A stretch of 64,000 nt of DNA from Aquisalimonas sp. (GTDB lineage: Bacteria > Pseudomonadota > Gammaproteobacteria > Nitrococcales > Aquisalimonadaceae): positions 1 to 64,000 of the forward strand of contig NZ_SKOG01000002.1 in the NCBI RefSeq assembly GCF_007120195.1, given 5' to 3'. Under the pieces are notes generated by a model. That model did no database searches. It was not told where the DNA came from and worked only from the letters and a program-made list of their open reading frames with translations. Positions 27,292-35,524 of the stretch are shown piece after piece; the stretch's first letter is position 1, and each line of letters begins with the position of its first letter. The position numbers and the translations under genes were made by a program.

Positions 27292-28215
27292 TCAGCTCTC
27301 GTCGTAACCGAGGCTCTTCATGGCCCGCTCGTCGTCGGCCCAGCCCTCGCGAACTTTCACCCACAGCTCCACATGCGCCTGCTTGCCCATGAACTGCTCG
27401 ATATGGCGGCGGGCGTTTTGGCCAATGAGCTTGAGCTGGCGGCCGCCCTGACCGATGACGATCGCCTTTTGGCCGTCACGCTCGACCCAAATCACCGCGG
27501 CAATGCGCACGAGCGACTTACTCTCCTCGAAGGCCTCCACCTCTACGGAGGTCGAGTAGGGGATCTCCTGGCCGAGCGTGCGCATGAGCTGCTCGCGGAT
27601 CAGCTCAGCGACCAGAAAGCGCTGGCTGCGATCGGTGACCTGGTCCTGCGGGAAATAGAACACCGACTCCGGGACATACCCTCGAATGGCCTCTTGCAGT
27701 GATTCTACGTTCTGCCCTTTGGTTGCCGACAGGGGCACAATCTCGCTGAACGCAAAGCGACCCGAGAGCTCTTTCAGGTACGGCAGCAACGCCTCTTTCC
27801 GGGGGACCAGATCCACCTTGTTCACCACTGCAATCACGGGGCGATCGACTTGACGCACATGCTCAAGCACCAGTTCGTCATCCTCCAGCCACCGACCCGG
27901 CTCCACCAGCATGACCACCACATCCACATCACGCAGGGCGGCGACTGCCGATCGGTTCAGGTACCGGTTCAGCGCCTTTTTCTGCTTGCCGTGAAGCCCT
28001 GGGGTGTCTACGTAGATCAACTGGGTGTTGCCATGGGTGTGAACCCCCAGGATCCGGTGACGGGTGGTCTGCGGCCGCCGCGAGACAATGCTGAGCTTCA
28101 TGCCCAGCAGCCGGTTCAGCAGCGTGGATTTGCCCACGTTGGGCCGCCCGACCAGCCCGACGTAGCCACAGCGCTGACCGGTGGAGCCCGCGTTCGTCGT
28201 GCTGCCTGCGGTCAT
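27292..28215 (-). CDS. era: GTPase Era
   Basis: Era binds the 3' end of 16S rRNA and is needed for small-subunit maturation. The 307-residue protein has the GTPase motifs G1 'GRPNVGKST', G3 'DTPG', G4 'NKVD', and a C-terminal KH RNA-binding domain ('IVIGQGGRQLKLIGQNARR'). It overlaps rnc by 4 nt. The pairing with RNase III is conserved across bacteria and links rRNA cutting to subunit assembly. Confidence 0.97.
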   Translation of the reverse strand: MTAGSTTNAGSTGQRCGYVGLVGRPNVGKSTLLNRLLGMKLSIVSRRPQTTRHRILGVHTHGNTQLIYVDTPGLHGKQKKALNRYLNRSAVAALRDVDVVVMLVEPGRWLEDDELVLEHVRQVDRPVIAVVNKVDLVPRKEALLPYLKELSGRFAFSEIVPLSATKGQNVESLQEAIRGYVPESVFYFPQDQVTDRSQRFLVAELIREQLMRTLGQEIPYSTSVEVEAFEESKSLVRIAAVIWVERDGQKAIVIGQGGRQLKLIGQNARRHIEQFMGKQAHVELWVKVREGWADDERAMKSLGYDES

Positions 28216-28907
28216 GGCTGCTTCTCCGGGTCATCGGCGCTGAGCGCCCTGAGCATCGCCTCGGCGCCCCGTTGCTCGGCGCGCCGCCGGCTGCGCGCCT
28301 CGCCCACAGTGGCCGTCTCTACGCCGGGGATACGGCATTCCACACGAAATGTCTGATCGTGGGCCTTACCGGCGATCTCCAGCACCTGGTAAGTGGGTAA
28401 TGGCAAACGGGCCGATTGCAAGTGCTCCTGGAGGCGGGTTTTCGGATCCTTGAGCTCGGCGGCGCTGGGCAGGTTATGTAATCGGTTTGCGTACAGACGC
28501 ACGATAAGATCACGGCATGCGCCGAAGCCGCCGTCCAGATACACGGCGCCGAAGAGACCTTCCAGGGCATCGGAGAGGATGGAGTCGCGCCTGCGGCCGC
28601 CGCTCTTGCGCTCGCCGCTGCCAAGGCGCAGGTGCGCGCCCAGATCCAGTTGCCTGGAGATGCTGGCGAGGGTTTCCCGGTTGACGAGACTGGCACGAAG
28701 CCGGCTCAGCTTGCCCTCGGAGTCCTCCGGCTGGCGCTTAAACAGCTCGTCGGCAATAACGAAATTCAGGATGCTGTCGCCGAGGAACTCCAAGCGTTCG
28801 TTGTTGCGTTCGCTAACGCTGCGATGGGTCAACGCCTCTTCCAGCAGCCGGGGGTTGCGGAACCGGTAGTCCAGGCGATGGGATAGATCGTCCCGAGGGT
28901 CGCTCAC
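28212..28907 (-). CDS. rnc: Ribonuclease III
   Basis: RNase III cuts double-stranded RNA in rRNA precursors and some mRNAs. The 231-residue protein has the family signature 'NERLEFLGDSILNFV' with the catalytic acidic residues in an N-terminal endonuclease domain and a C-terminal double-stranded RNA-binding domain ('DPKTRLQEHLQSARLPLPTY' onward). It overlaps the DUF4845 gene and era by 4 nt each. Confidence 0.97.
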   Translation of the reverse strand: MSDPRDDLSHRLDYRFRNPRLLEEALTHRSVSERNNERLEFLGDSILNFVIADELFKRQPEDSEGKLSRLRASLVNRETLASISRQLDLGAHLRLGSGERKSGGRRRDSILSDALEGLFGAVYLDGGFGACRDLIVRLYANRLHNLPSAAELKDPKTRLQEHLQSARLPLPTYQVLEIAGKAHDQTFRVECRIPGVETATVGEARSRRRAEQRGAEAMLRALSADDPEKQP

Positions 28908-29329
28908 GGGTCCACCATCGCCTCTTCGCGGAAGCTGGCCACGCCGTCGAGGTTCGCCAAGAGCCGAAAACGCCGTTCATAGTCGACAATGAGCTCAATC
29001 CCATCGCCGGAGCGCTCGACGGTGATATCTCCGCGCTCGACGCTGCTGACATTGTTCACCTGCAGGCGCCGCATCACGGCGCTGCGGACATCGCTGGGGC
29101 GCGCGCCCCGCAACTCAGGATCCCTGGCCACGTCCGAGACCACCGAGCGAACCGTCATGGACTCGAGGTACACAGGTGCGACGCGCAGCCCCAGCAGGGC
29201 CACCAGCGCGGTCAGCACGAGCAGCAGCAGCCACGATATCAGCCCCATGCCCCGCTGGCGGCGCCCACCGACGCCGGCTCCGCTACTGGATGCGACTGCC
29301 AATTCGGCTCCAGTTGATCCGGTTTTCAT
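28904..29329 (-). CDS. DUF4845 single-pass membrane protein
   Basis: A 141-residue protein of the DUF4845 family, commonly found between lepB and rnc in gammaproteobacteria. An N-terminal 'RRQRGMGLISWLLLLVLTAL' resembles a type IV prepilin start and gives one membrane segment near residues 28-48; the rest is probably periplasmic. The function is unknown. The ATG at 29329 overlaps the end of lepB by 47 nt; the next ATG (29248) would delete the basic 'RRQRG' that family members usually have, so the long form is preferred, without certainty. Confidence 0.8.
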   Translation of the reverse strand: MKTGSTGAELAVASSSGAGVGGRRQRGMGLISWLLLLVLTALVALLGLRVAPVYLESMTVRSVVSDVARDPELRGARPSDVRSAVMRRLQVNNVSSVERGDITVERSGDGIELIVDYERRFRLLANLDGVASFREEAMVDP

Positions 29330-30071
29330 GGGTATCCCAACTCATCCAGATGAAGAATGCTCGCCCGACCAGCAGGTCTTCGCTGACCGGGCCCCAACAT
29401 CGGCTGTCGCTGCTGCGGTCTCGATTATCGCCGATAGTAAAATAATGGCCGTCGGGGACAGTGTAGCCGTCGGGCCCTGATCCATAATCCGTGCACCACG
29501 CCGGGCTCGGGTGCTGCAGGATCTGATACTCCCGGTCACCCAGGGATTCGGTCAGCAATCGTGCCCGGGGTGCTTCGGGCTGATTGTATTCGCCCTCGTC
29601 CGACTGCTCGACGGGTTCGTTGTTGACGTAGAGATCGCCACCGCTGTAGAGCACGTGATCACCCGGCCCGGCGACCACGCGCTTGATGAAGTCCTGGCGT
29701 GGATTGACCGGGTATTTGAAGACCGCCAGATCGCCCCGTTGCGGCTTACCGGTGGGGATCACCGTGGTATTCAGTACGGGCAGACGTATGTCGTAGGAGA
29801 ACTTACTGACCAGGATGAAATCCCCTGCCAGCAACGTGGGGATCATGGAGCCCGATGGAATCCGGAATGGCTCCACAACGAACGAGCGGATCACCAACAC
29901 AATGAGGATGACCGGGAACAGTGACCGGCACAGATCCACCCACCAGTTGTCCTTCGGCGGTAGCGGTTTGCCCGCCCGGAGCAGCCGACGACGCCTGAAC
30001 CAGGCGTAGGCGACGGTGAGCGCCGTCACCAGCGTCAAAAGGACCAGCAGAAACTCGAAATCAAAGTACAT
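29283..30071 (-). CDS. lepB: Signal peptidase I
   Basis: LepB cleaves signal peptides from exported proteins at the periplasmic face of the inner membrane. The 262-residue protein has two N-terminal membrane segments (about 4-22 and 52-71), the catalytic serine in 'IPSGSMIPTLLAGD', the catalytic lysine in 'DFIKRVVAGPGD' and the conserved 'GDNRDRSSDSR'. ATG 30071 is preferred over the GTG at 30089 because AAGGA lies seven bases upstream. It follows lepA by 35 nt. Confidence 0.96.
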   Translation of the reverse strand: MYFDFEFLLVLLTLVTALTVAYAWFRRRRLLRAGKPLPPKDNWWVDLCRSLFPVILIVLVIRSFVVEPFRIPSGSMIPTLLAGDFILVSKFSYDIRLPVLNTTVIPTGKPQRGDLAVFKYPVNPRQDFIKRVVAGPGDHVLYSGGDLYVNNEPVEQSDEGEYNQPEAPRARLLTESLGDREYQILQHPSPAWCTDYGSGPDGYTVPDGHYFTIGDNRDRSSDSRCWGPVSEDLLVGRAFFIWMSWDTHENRINWSRIGSRIQ

Positions 30072-30106
30072 CGTGACGTCCTTCGGCACCGGCTAATCGT
30101 GGGCGC

Positions 30107-31903
30107 TCAATCATTGTTATTCACCTGCAGTACCGACAAGAAAGCCTCCTGGGGAATTTCCACCTTGCCGACTTGCTTCATGCGCTTCTTACCCGCCTTT
30201 TGTTTCTCGAGCAGCTTGCGCTTGCGGGTGATGTCGCCGCCGTAGCATTTGGCAGTCACATTCTTGCGCATTGCCTTCACCGTTGAGCGTGCCACAATAT
30301 GGCTGCCCACGGCGGCCTGGATGGCAACCTCGAACATCTGCCGCGGGATCAGCTTCTTCAACCGTTCCGTCAGCTCTCGTCCGCGGCGCTGCGCGTGGTC
30401 GCGGTGGATGATCACGGCCAGGGCGTCCACGCGTTCGCCATTGATGAGCACATCCAGGCGCACCAGGTTTTCGGCCTGAAAGCGGCTGAGCTCGTAGTCG
30501 AAGGAGGCAAACCCGCGACTCGCCGACTTGAGTCGATCGAAGAAATCCAGGACGACTTCGCTCAACGGCAACTCGTAGACCAGTGAGATCTGGTTGCCCA
30601 CGAATTGCATGTCCCGCTGGGCCCCCCGCTTTTCCTCGCACAAGGCGATGACGTTGCCGACGTACTCCTGGGGCACCAGGATGCTCGCTTGGATGATCGG
30701 CTCCCGGATCTCGTCGATTTCGTGATTCGGCGGCAGTGCAGCCGGGTTGCTGATCTCCAGCACCTCACCGGCGGTGGTCTCCACCTCGTAGATGACGGTT
30801 GGAGCGGTGGTGATCAGGTCCAGCCCATATTCGCGCTCCAGTCGCTCCTGGACGATTTCCATGTGCAGCATGCCGAGGAAGCCGCAGCGGAAGCCGAATC
30901 CCAGCGCGGCCGAGTTTTCCGGCTCATACTGCAGCGAGGCGTCATTGAGCCGCAGCTTCGACAAGGCATCCCGGAAGGACTCGTAGTCTTCCGAGCTGAT
31001 GGTGAACATCCCGGCAAAGACTCGCGGCTGAACCAACTTGAACCCGGGGACGCGTTCGGCGCACGGCGCGTGTTTGTGCGTGAGCGTGTCACCCACTGGC
31101 GCGCCGTCGATATCCTTGATGCCGGCGACGACATAGCCGACCTCGCCCGTTTCCAGCCGCTTCATGGGCGTCTTCTTGGGCGTGAACATGCCCAGCTGAT
31201 CCACCTGGAACTCACGACCGGTGGACATGACCTGGATCTTTTCGCCGACAGTAATGCGGCCGTTGAACACCCGTACCAGGCAGACCACGCCCAGATAGTT
31301 GTCAAACCAGGAGTCCATGATCAGTGCCTTGAGCGGGTCTTCCGGCTTGCCCTTGGGTGCCGGCACGCAGCGAATGATGGCCTCGAGGAGCTCGTCGATT
31401 CCCTGTCCGGTCTTTGCGCTGATCATGAGCGCCTCGCCGGTGTCCAGACCGATGATCTCCTCGATCTGTTGCAGCACTGCTTCGGGTTCGGCAGATGGCA
31501 GGTCGATCTTGTTGAGCACCGGCAGGATCTCGAGGCCCTCGCCAACTGCCGTGTAACAGTTGGCGACGCTTTGGGCCTCAACGCCCTGGGCGGCATCAAC
31601 GACCAGCAGCGCGCCGTCACAGGCCGCAAGCGACCGTGAGACCTCGTAAGAGAAATCCACATGCCCGGGCGTGTCGATGAGGTTGAGCTGATAGGTGTTG
31701 CCATCCCGGGCATGGTACTGCAGCGCCACGCTCTGCGCCTTGATGGTGATTCCCCGCTCACGTTCGAGATCCATGGAGTCGAGCACCTGCTCGGACATCT
31801 CGCGGCCGGTCAAGGCACCGCAGCGCTCGATAAGACGGTCCGCCAAGGTGGATTTACCATGGTCGATATGGGCGATTATGGAGAAGTTCCGTATGTGTCT
31901 CAT
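30107..31903 (-). CDS. lepA: Elongation factor 4 (LepA)
   Basis: LepA is a ribosome-associated GTPase that affects translation initiation and 30S assembly. From ATG 31903 it has 598 residues, the normal length. G1 is 'AHIDHGKST', G3 'DTPGHVDF', G4 'NKID'; the LepA-specific C-terminal domain ends in '[20 protein letters not shown]' and '[10 protein letters not shown]'. The track start at 31993 adds 30 unrelated residues. It sits between degP and lepB, as in Pseudomonas. A strong hairpin separates it from degP. Confidence 0.97.
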   Translation of the reverse strand: MRHIRNFSIIAHIDHGKSTLADRLIERCGALTGREMSEQVLDSMDLERERGITIKAQSVALQYHARDGNTYQLNLIDTPGHVDFSYEVSRSLAACDGALLVVDAAQGVEAQSVANCYTAVGEGLEILPVLNKIDLPSAEPEAVLQQIEEIIGLDTGEALMISAKTGQGIDELLEAIIRCVPAPKGKPEDPLKALIMDSWFDNYLGVVCLVRVFNGRITVGEKIQVMSTGREFQVDQLGMFTPKKTPMKRLETGEVGYVVAGIKDIDGAPVGDTLTHKHAPCAERVPGFKLVQPRVFAGMFTISSEDYESFRDALSKLRLNDASLQYEPENSAALGFGFRCGFLGMLHMEIVQERLEREYGLDLITTAPTVIYEVETTAGEVLEISNPAALPPNHEIDEIREPIIQASILVPQEYVGNVIALCEEKRGAQRDMQFVGNQISLVYELPLSEVVLDFFDRLKSASRGFASFDYELSRFQAENLVRLDVLINGERVDALAVIIHRDHAQRRGRELTERLKKLIPRQMFEVAIQAAVGSHIVARSTVKAMRKNVTAKCYGGDITRKRKLLEKQKAGKKRMKQVGKVEIPQEAFLSVLQVNNND

Positions 31904-31962
31904 AGTCGCATCAGTTGCTTGCTCCCGGGTAACTGCCGGAGAGCCGGGAGCATTGCGTCGGC

Positions 31963-31996
31963 CGAAAACAAGCGTGCCCCGCAAGCGGGGCACGTT
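31963..31996 (-). terminator. Strong stem-loop between degP and lepA, terminator-like
   Basis: A perfect ten-base stem CGTGCCCCGC/GCGGGGCACG with a two-base spacer is followed on the minus strand by CTTGTTTTC and, on the plus strand, by TTTTGC, so it could act in both directions. A second hairpin (CCGGCAC..GTGCCGG, about 32007-32027) lies just upstream. Together they may lower or stop transcription from the rpoE-degP unit into lepA. Confidence 0.65.
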
Positions 31997-32047
31997 TTGC
32001 AGTCCGCCGGCACGAGTGTGTGCCGGTATTGTACCGATTCATCGCGC

Positions 32048-33490
32048 CTACGGGAGCCTGAGCGGCAAAAAGCGCGGACTGCCGTTGCGCAGCAGCAATA
32101 CGGGCACGACACGATCGCCGTCGAGATTGTCGGCGATCTCCTTGAATGCCTCCATGGAATCGACTCGCTCTTGATCCAGCATGGTAATCACGTCACCGCG
32201 CCGAATGCCCGACTGCTGCGCCGGCCCCTCGGAAATGCTCTCGACCAGGACACCGCCGTGCTCGACCCCCATTTCCTCGCGCTGCTCGTCCGTGAGATCC
32301 CGCAGTTCCATGCCGAAGTATTGCTCCTGGGGCACTGATTCCTCTTCCGGGGCCTCCTCTCGCGGGGGTTCGTCCGCCGCGAGATCGTCCGGGAGCTCCC
32401 CGAGGGTGACGGAGATGTCCTCGTGTTCGCCGCCTCGGATTACCTCCACCGTGACCTCGGTATCGGCGCGCATACGACCGACCATCGGCGGCAGCTCCGA
32501 CGATACCCCGACCTCCTGGTCGTCGAATTTTACGATCACGTCCCCGGCTTCGAACCCTGCGTCCGCGGCAGGACTATCCGGGGTGACCTCGGCCACCAAG
32601 GCACCATACGGGCGATCCATACCGAAGGACTCGGCGAGATCGCGATCGACATCCTGGATCAGAACCCCCAGCCAACCGCGAGCGACTCGCCCGTCCGTCT
32701 TCAGCTGCTCCACCACATCCATGCCAAGCTCGATGGGGATCGCGAACGAGAGCCCCATGAATCCACCGCTGCGGCTATAGATATGGGAGTTGATGCCAAC
32801 CACCTCGCCGTCGAGATTGAACAACGGGCCACCGGAGTTACCCGGGTTGATCGCCACATCGGTCTGGATGAACGGCACGTAGTTATCCTGGGGCAGGCTA
32901 CGGCGCTTCGCGCTGACAATGCCTGCCGTTACCGAATGCTCGAACCCGAATGGCGAACCAATGGCGAGCACCCACTCACCGACGGCCAGATCCCGGGCCT
33001 TACCGATGGACACCGTGGGCAAATCCTCGGCGTCGATGTTCAGTAGCGCCAGGTCACTGCGCTCATCATAGCCGACGATTTCCGCCGTGAATTGACGGCG
33101 ATCACTGAGCTTCACCACCACTTCGTCGGCGTTGCGCACCACGTGGTAGTTGGTGATGATGTCGCCGTCGGAGGAAATGATAAACCCTGATCCCAGAGAC
33201 TCGGAATCGAAGGGCCGGGGTGGCTGTCCCTCCTCGCCGGGCTCGTCGCCAAAGCGCTCGAAGAATTCATGGAACGGATGATCTTCAGGCAGGTCGGGCG
33301 TTCCGCCCTGACCCCCGCCCCGCTCCCGGGTCTGGGTGGAACTGATATTCACCACCGCCGGGCTGTTCTTTTCGACGAGTTCCGTGAAGTGCGGAAGATC
33401 GCGCGCCTGTGCCTCGGACAAGGCGAGCGCGGTCAACAGTGCCAGCGTGCACAGCACTACCAGGAACTTCCGATTCGCCACCTGTTGCAT
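32048..33490 (-). CDS. degP: Periplasmic serine endoprotease DegP/MucD-like
   Basis: A 480-residue HtrA-family protease and chaperone that removes misfolded envelope proteins. It has a signal peptide (about 1-28, 'FLVVLCTLALLTALA'), the trypsin-like triad His in 'TNYHVV', Asp in 'SDLALLNID' and Ser in 'NPGNSGGPLF', then two PDZ domains. ATG 33490 is chosen because GGGGAA lies eight bases upstream; the track start has no such site. It follows rpoE-rseA-rseC, which matches mucD of Pseudomonas, where it belongs to the sigma-E regulon. Confidence 0.95.
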   Translation of the reverse strand: MQQVANRKFLVVLCTLALLTALALSEAQARDLPHFTELVEKNSPAVVNISSTQTRERGGGQGGTPDLPEDHPFHEFFERFGDEPGEEGQPPRPFDSESLGSGFIISSDGDIITNYHVVRNADEVVVKLSDRRQFTAEIVGYDERSDLALLNIDAEDLPTVSIGKARDLAVGEWVLAIGSPFGFEHSVTAGIVSAKRRSLPQDNYVPFIQTDVAINPGNSGGPLFNLDGEVVGINSHIYSRSGGFMGLSFAIPIELGMDVVEQLKTDGRVARGWLGVLIQDVDRDLAESFGMDRPYGALVAEVTPDSPAADAGFEAGDVIVKFDDQEVGVSSELPPMVGRMRADTEVTVEVIRGGEHEDISVTLGELPDDLAADEPPREEAPEEESVPQEQYFGMELRDLTDEQREEMGVEHGGVLVESISEGPAQQSGIRRGDVITMLDQERVDSMEAFKEIADNLDGDRVVPVLLLRNGSPRFLPLRLP

Positions 33491-33613
33491 ATTGTGATTC
33501 CCCGTGCAGTTCATTGTGTTCACACTTCGGTCATGCCCAACGGCGCCACACCGCTCAGGCCGGTGTCCATCGCCGGGTGCGATTCCAGGCCCCGGGGCGC
33601 GTCCGGCAGTGCG

Positions 33614-34078
33614 TTAGTGCTTCCCCGCATGGACTGCTGTAACCCGCTCGGGTTCCGCCACTGGCCCGAGCAGAACCGGCTGGCCCTTGCCCCGATGCGC
33701 TGATCGTGCGGCCAGGCGGCGGGCGACGGCAAGGCCTGCGACCAAGCCAACCAAGGCTGCAGGAATCGTGGCGGCGTCTCCCCAGGGCGATGCGAGCGCA
33801 GCACCTCCCAACAGCATCACCAGGGGGAGTAAGTAGACCAGCGCGGCTGCCGATACCAAGCCTTGTTCCGAGACACCGATGCGAACGCGCTGCCCCGGCG
33901 CCAGCGGCGTCGCGCTCGCCAGCGCCACTTCCCACGCTGCGCCCGGCAGAACGCGGGCCAGCACGCCCACGCCACAACCGGATTGCAGGTGACACCGGCC
34001 ACAGGCCGTTTGCCGCTGAACCCGCAGCCGGGCCCAGCCGTTGCGGCAATCGATAACCTCTGCCTGTGTTTCGATCAT
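33614..34078 (-). CDS. rseC: RseC/MucC-type sigma-E modulator
   Basis: A 154-residue inner-membrane protein. The N-terminal cytoplasmic part has the family cysteine cluster 'CGRCHLQSGCG', and two adjacent membrane segments follow ('LVSAAALVYLLPLVMLLGG' and 'AALVGLVAGLAVA'). RseC proteins act positively on sigma-E or on electron transfer (Rnf/Rsx) in different species. It begins 19 nt after rseA ends; no rseB lies between them. Confidence 0.9.
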   Translation of the reverse strand: MIETQAEVIDCRNGWARLRVQRQTACGRCHLQSGCGVGVLARVLPGAAWEVALASATPLAPGQRVRIGVSEQGLVSAAALVYLLPLVMLLGGAALASPWGDAATIPAALVGLVAGLAVARRLAARSAHRGKGQPVLLGPVAEPERVTAVHAGKH

Positions 34079-34097
34079 TGCACGCCGGCCACGCCGA

Positions 34098-34664
34098 TCA
34101 ATCCTCGAGGCGGCGGCTGCTCACGCCCACGGGGCGCGGGAGAATGCCTAGCTGGGGTTCCACGCGCTCGCCTGGGGTCACCGCGTACTCCTCCAGCCGG
34201 GCCTGGATGTCCGAATCCAGGCGATCCCACTGGATATTCTCGGTACGCACCGGCTGCCCCGCGGCCTGATCGGCCGCAGGCACGCTTGCTGTCTGTATGG
34301 GCTGCTGCTCGGGCGATGGGGACTGCTCGGGCCAGATGGCAATGGCGACCAATGCAACCGAGGCAGCGACTGCCACGCCGGCCATGGGCCGCGTCCAGCG
34401 GCGCGAGCGCACTGTCATGGGCCGCTGGTGGGTCGGTTCGTCCTCCAGGGCGCACGCAATTCGATGTGCCAGTCCGGGATCGACCTGGGCCGGGAGGTTC
34501 CGGTGCAAGGCCTCCCGTATGATGGCATACCGCCCAAGCCGCTCGGCGATGTCATCCGAACGGCTGCACTGGCGCACGAGCAGGTCGAGCTCGGATTGAG
34601 GCAGTTCCTCGTCGGCCAGGGCCGATACCTGTTGTGCATAAGGCTTCGTCAATGGCACCACCAC
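34098..34664 (-). CDS. rseA: Anti-sigma-E factor RseA/MucA-like
   Basis: A 188-residue single-pass inner-membrane protein. The N-terminal cytoplasmic domain ('VSALADEELPQSELDLLVRQ') should bind and silence RpoE, a membrane segment follows at about 93-111 ('PMAGVAVAASVALVAIAIW'), and the periplasmic tail ends 'ILPRPVGVSS', resembling the family C terminus. The start is a run of GTG codons after GGGGGAG; GTG 34664 is given but the next two are possible. It begins 8 nt after rpoE. Cleavage by DegS and RseP would release RpoE on envelope stress, though neither protease is in the window. Confidence 0.88.
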   Translation of the reverse strand: MVVPLTKPYAQQVSALADEELPQSELDLLVRQCSRSDDIAERLGRYAIIREALHRNLPAQVDPGLAHRIACALEDEPTHQRPMTVRSRRWTRPMAGVAVAASVALVAIAIWPEQSPSPEQQPIQTASVPAADQAAGQPVRTENIQWDRLDSDIQARLEEYAVTPGERVEPQLGILPRPVGVSSRRLED

Positions 34665-34672
34665 GTCTCCCC

Positions 34673-35254
34673 CTACCTATTATCCAGCAACGGTCTGAGC
34701 CGATGATCGATGGCCTCTCGCGCCCGAAATATCCGCGACCTGACCGTCCCTACCGGGCATTCCATTGCCTGAGCGATCTCCTCGTAACTCAAGCCGTCCA
34801 ACTCGCGCAGCGTGATCGCTGTGCGCAGATCATCCGGTAAGGCCTCAATGGCCTCGAAGACGGTGCGCTCGATTTCCTCGCGCTGCGCCAACCCCTCCGG
34901 GGTGTCGGTTTCTCGCAAGAGGGAATCCACCGCGTATTGCTCGGCGTCTTGGGCGTCCACGTCGGATCCCGGAGGACGGCGTCCCTGGGCAACAAGGTAG
35001 TTCTTCGCGGTATTCGCGCCGATTCGATAGATCCAGGTGTAGAAGCTGCTCTCGCCTCGGAAATTCGGCAACGCCCGATACGCCTTGATAAAGGTTTCCT
35101 GCGCGACATCCTGCGCCTCGCTGGGATCGGTCACATACCGCGAAATCATCTTGACCAGCTTGAACTGATACTTCTGCACCAGCAGGTCGAACGCCTTTTT
35201 GTCGCCGGCCTGAACTCGCTCGACGAGCTGTTGATCGACCTTTGCATTGGTCAT
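34673..35254 (-). CDS. rpoE: RNA polymerase sigma factor RpoE (sigma-E/AlgU)
   Basis: A 193-residue ECF sigma factor. Region 2 has 'DLLVQKYQFKLVKMISRYV' and 'EAQDVAQETFIKAYRAL', region 4 'LPDDLRTAITLRELDGLSY' and 'CPVGTVRSRIFRAREAI'. It aligns closely with E. coli RpoE and Pseudomonas AlgU and directs RNA polymerase to envelope-stress promoters. ATG 35254 follows AAGGACG. It heads the unit rpoE-rseA-rseC-degP, divergent from nadB, and a sigma-E-like promoter lies upstream. Confidence 0.97.
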   Translation of the reverse strand: MTNAKVDQQLVERVQAGDKKAFDLLVQKYQFKLVKMISRYVTDPSEAQDVAQETFIKAYRALPNFRGESSFYTWIYRIGANTAKNYLVAQGRRPPGSDVDAQDAEQYAVDSLLRETDTPEGLAQREEIERTVFEAIEALPDDLRTAITLRELDGLSYEEIAQAMECPVGTVRSRIFRAREAIDHRLRPLLDNR

Positions 35255-35297
35255 TCAGCCCGTCCTTTTGCGGCCGCTGCGCTGACCGCGTTATTGC

Positions 35298-35325
35298 GGT
35301 AGACATTGATGGGCATGGATAGTTC
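35298..35325 (-). promoter_or_regulatory. Putative sigma-E promoter of rpoE (autoregulatory)
   Basis: On the minus strand GAACTA (35325-35320) and TCTACC (35303-35298) are separated by 16 bases. The sigma-E consensus is GAACTT, about 16 bases, TCTGA/TCAAA, and E. coli rpoE P2 reads GAACTT-N16-TCTAAC. The site ends 43 nt before the rpoE ATG. The match is by eye, not scored. Confidence 0.6.
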
Positions 35326-35524
35326 GCGCGCTTCAGCGGATTGTGTTTAGATGAGTGCCGGCGACGCCACCCTGCTCCCATTTGCCGCACGACGCGTTGC
35401 CGTCACGAGGGCCTCGCCCGTGCCGGGAGGCCTTAACGGCCACTGAGGGTAGCTGATCGCCCTGTTACGCTGCAAGCAACAACCCACTTGATCCTGATCA
35501 TTGCCACGCCGGAAACCTGGAGCC

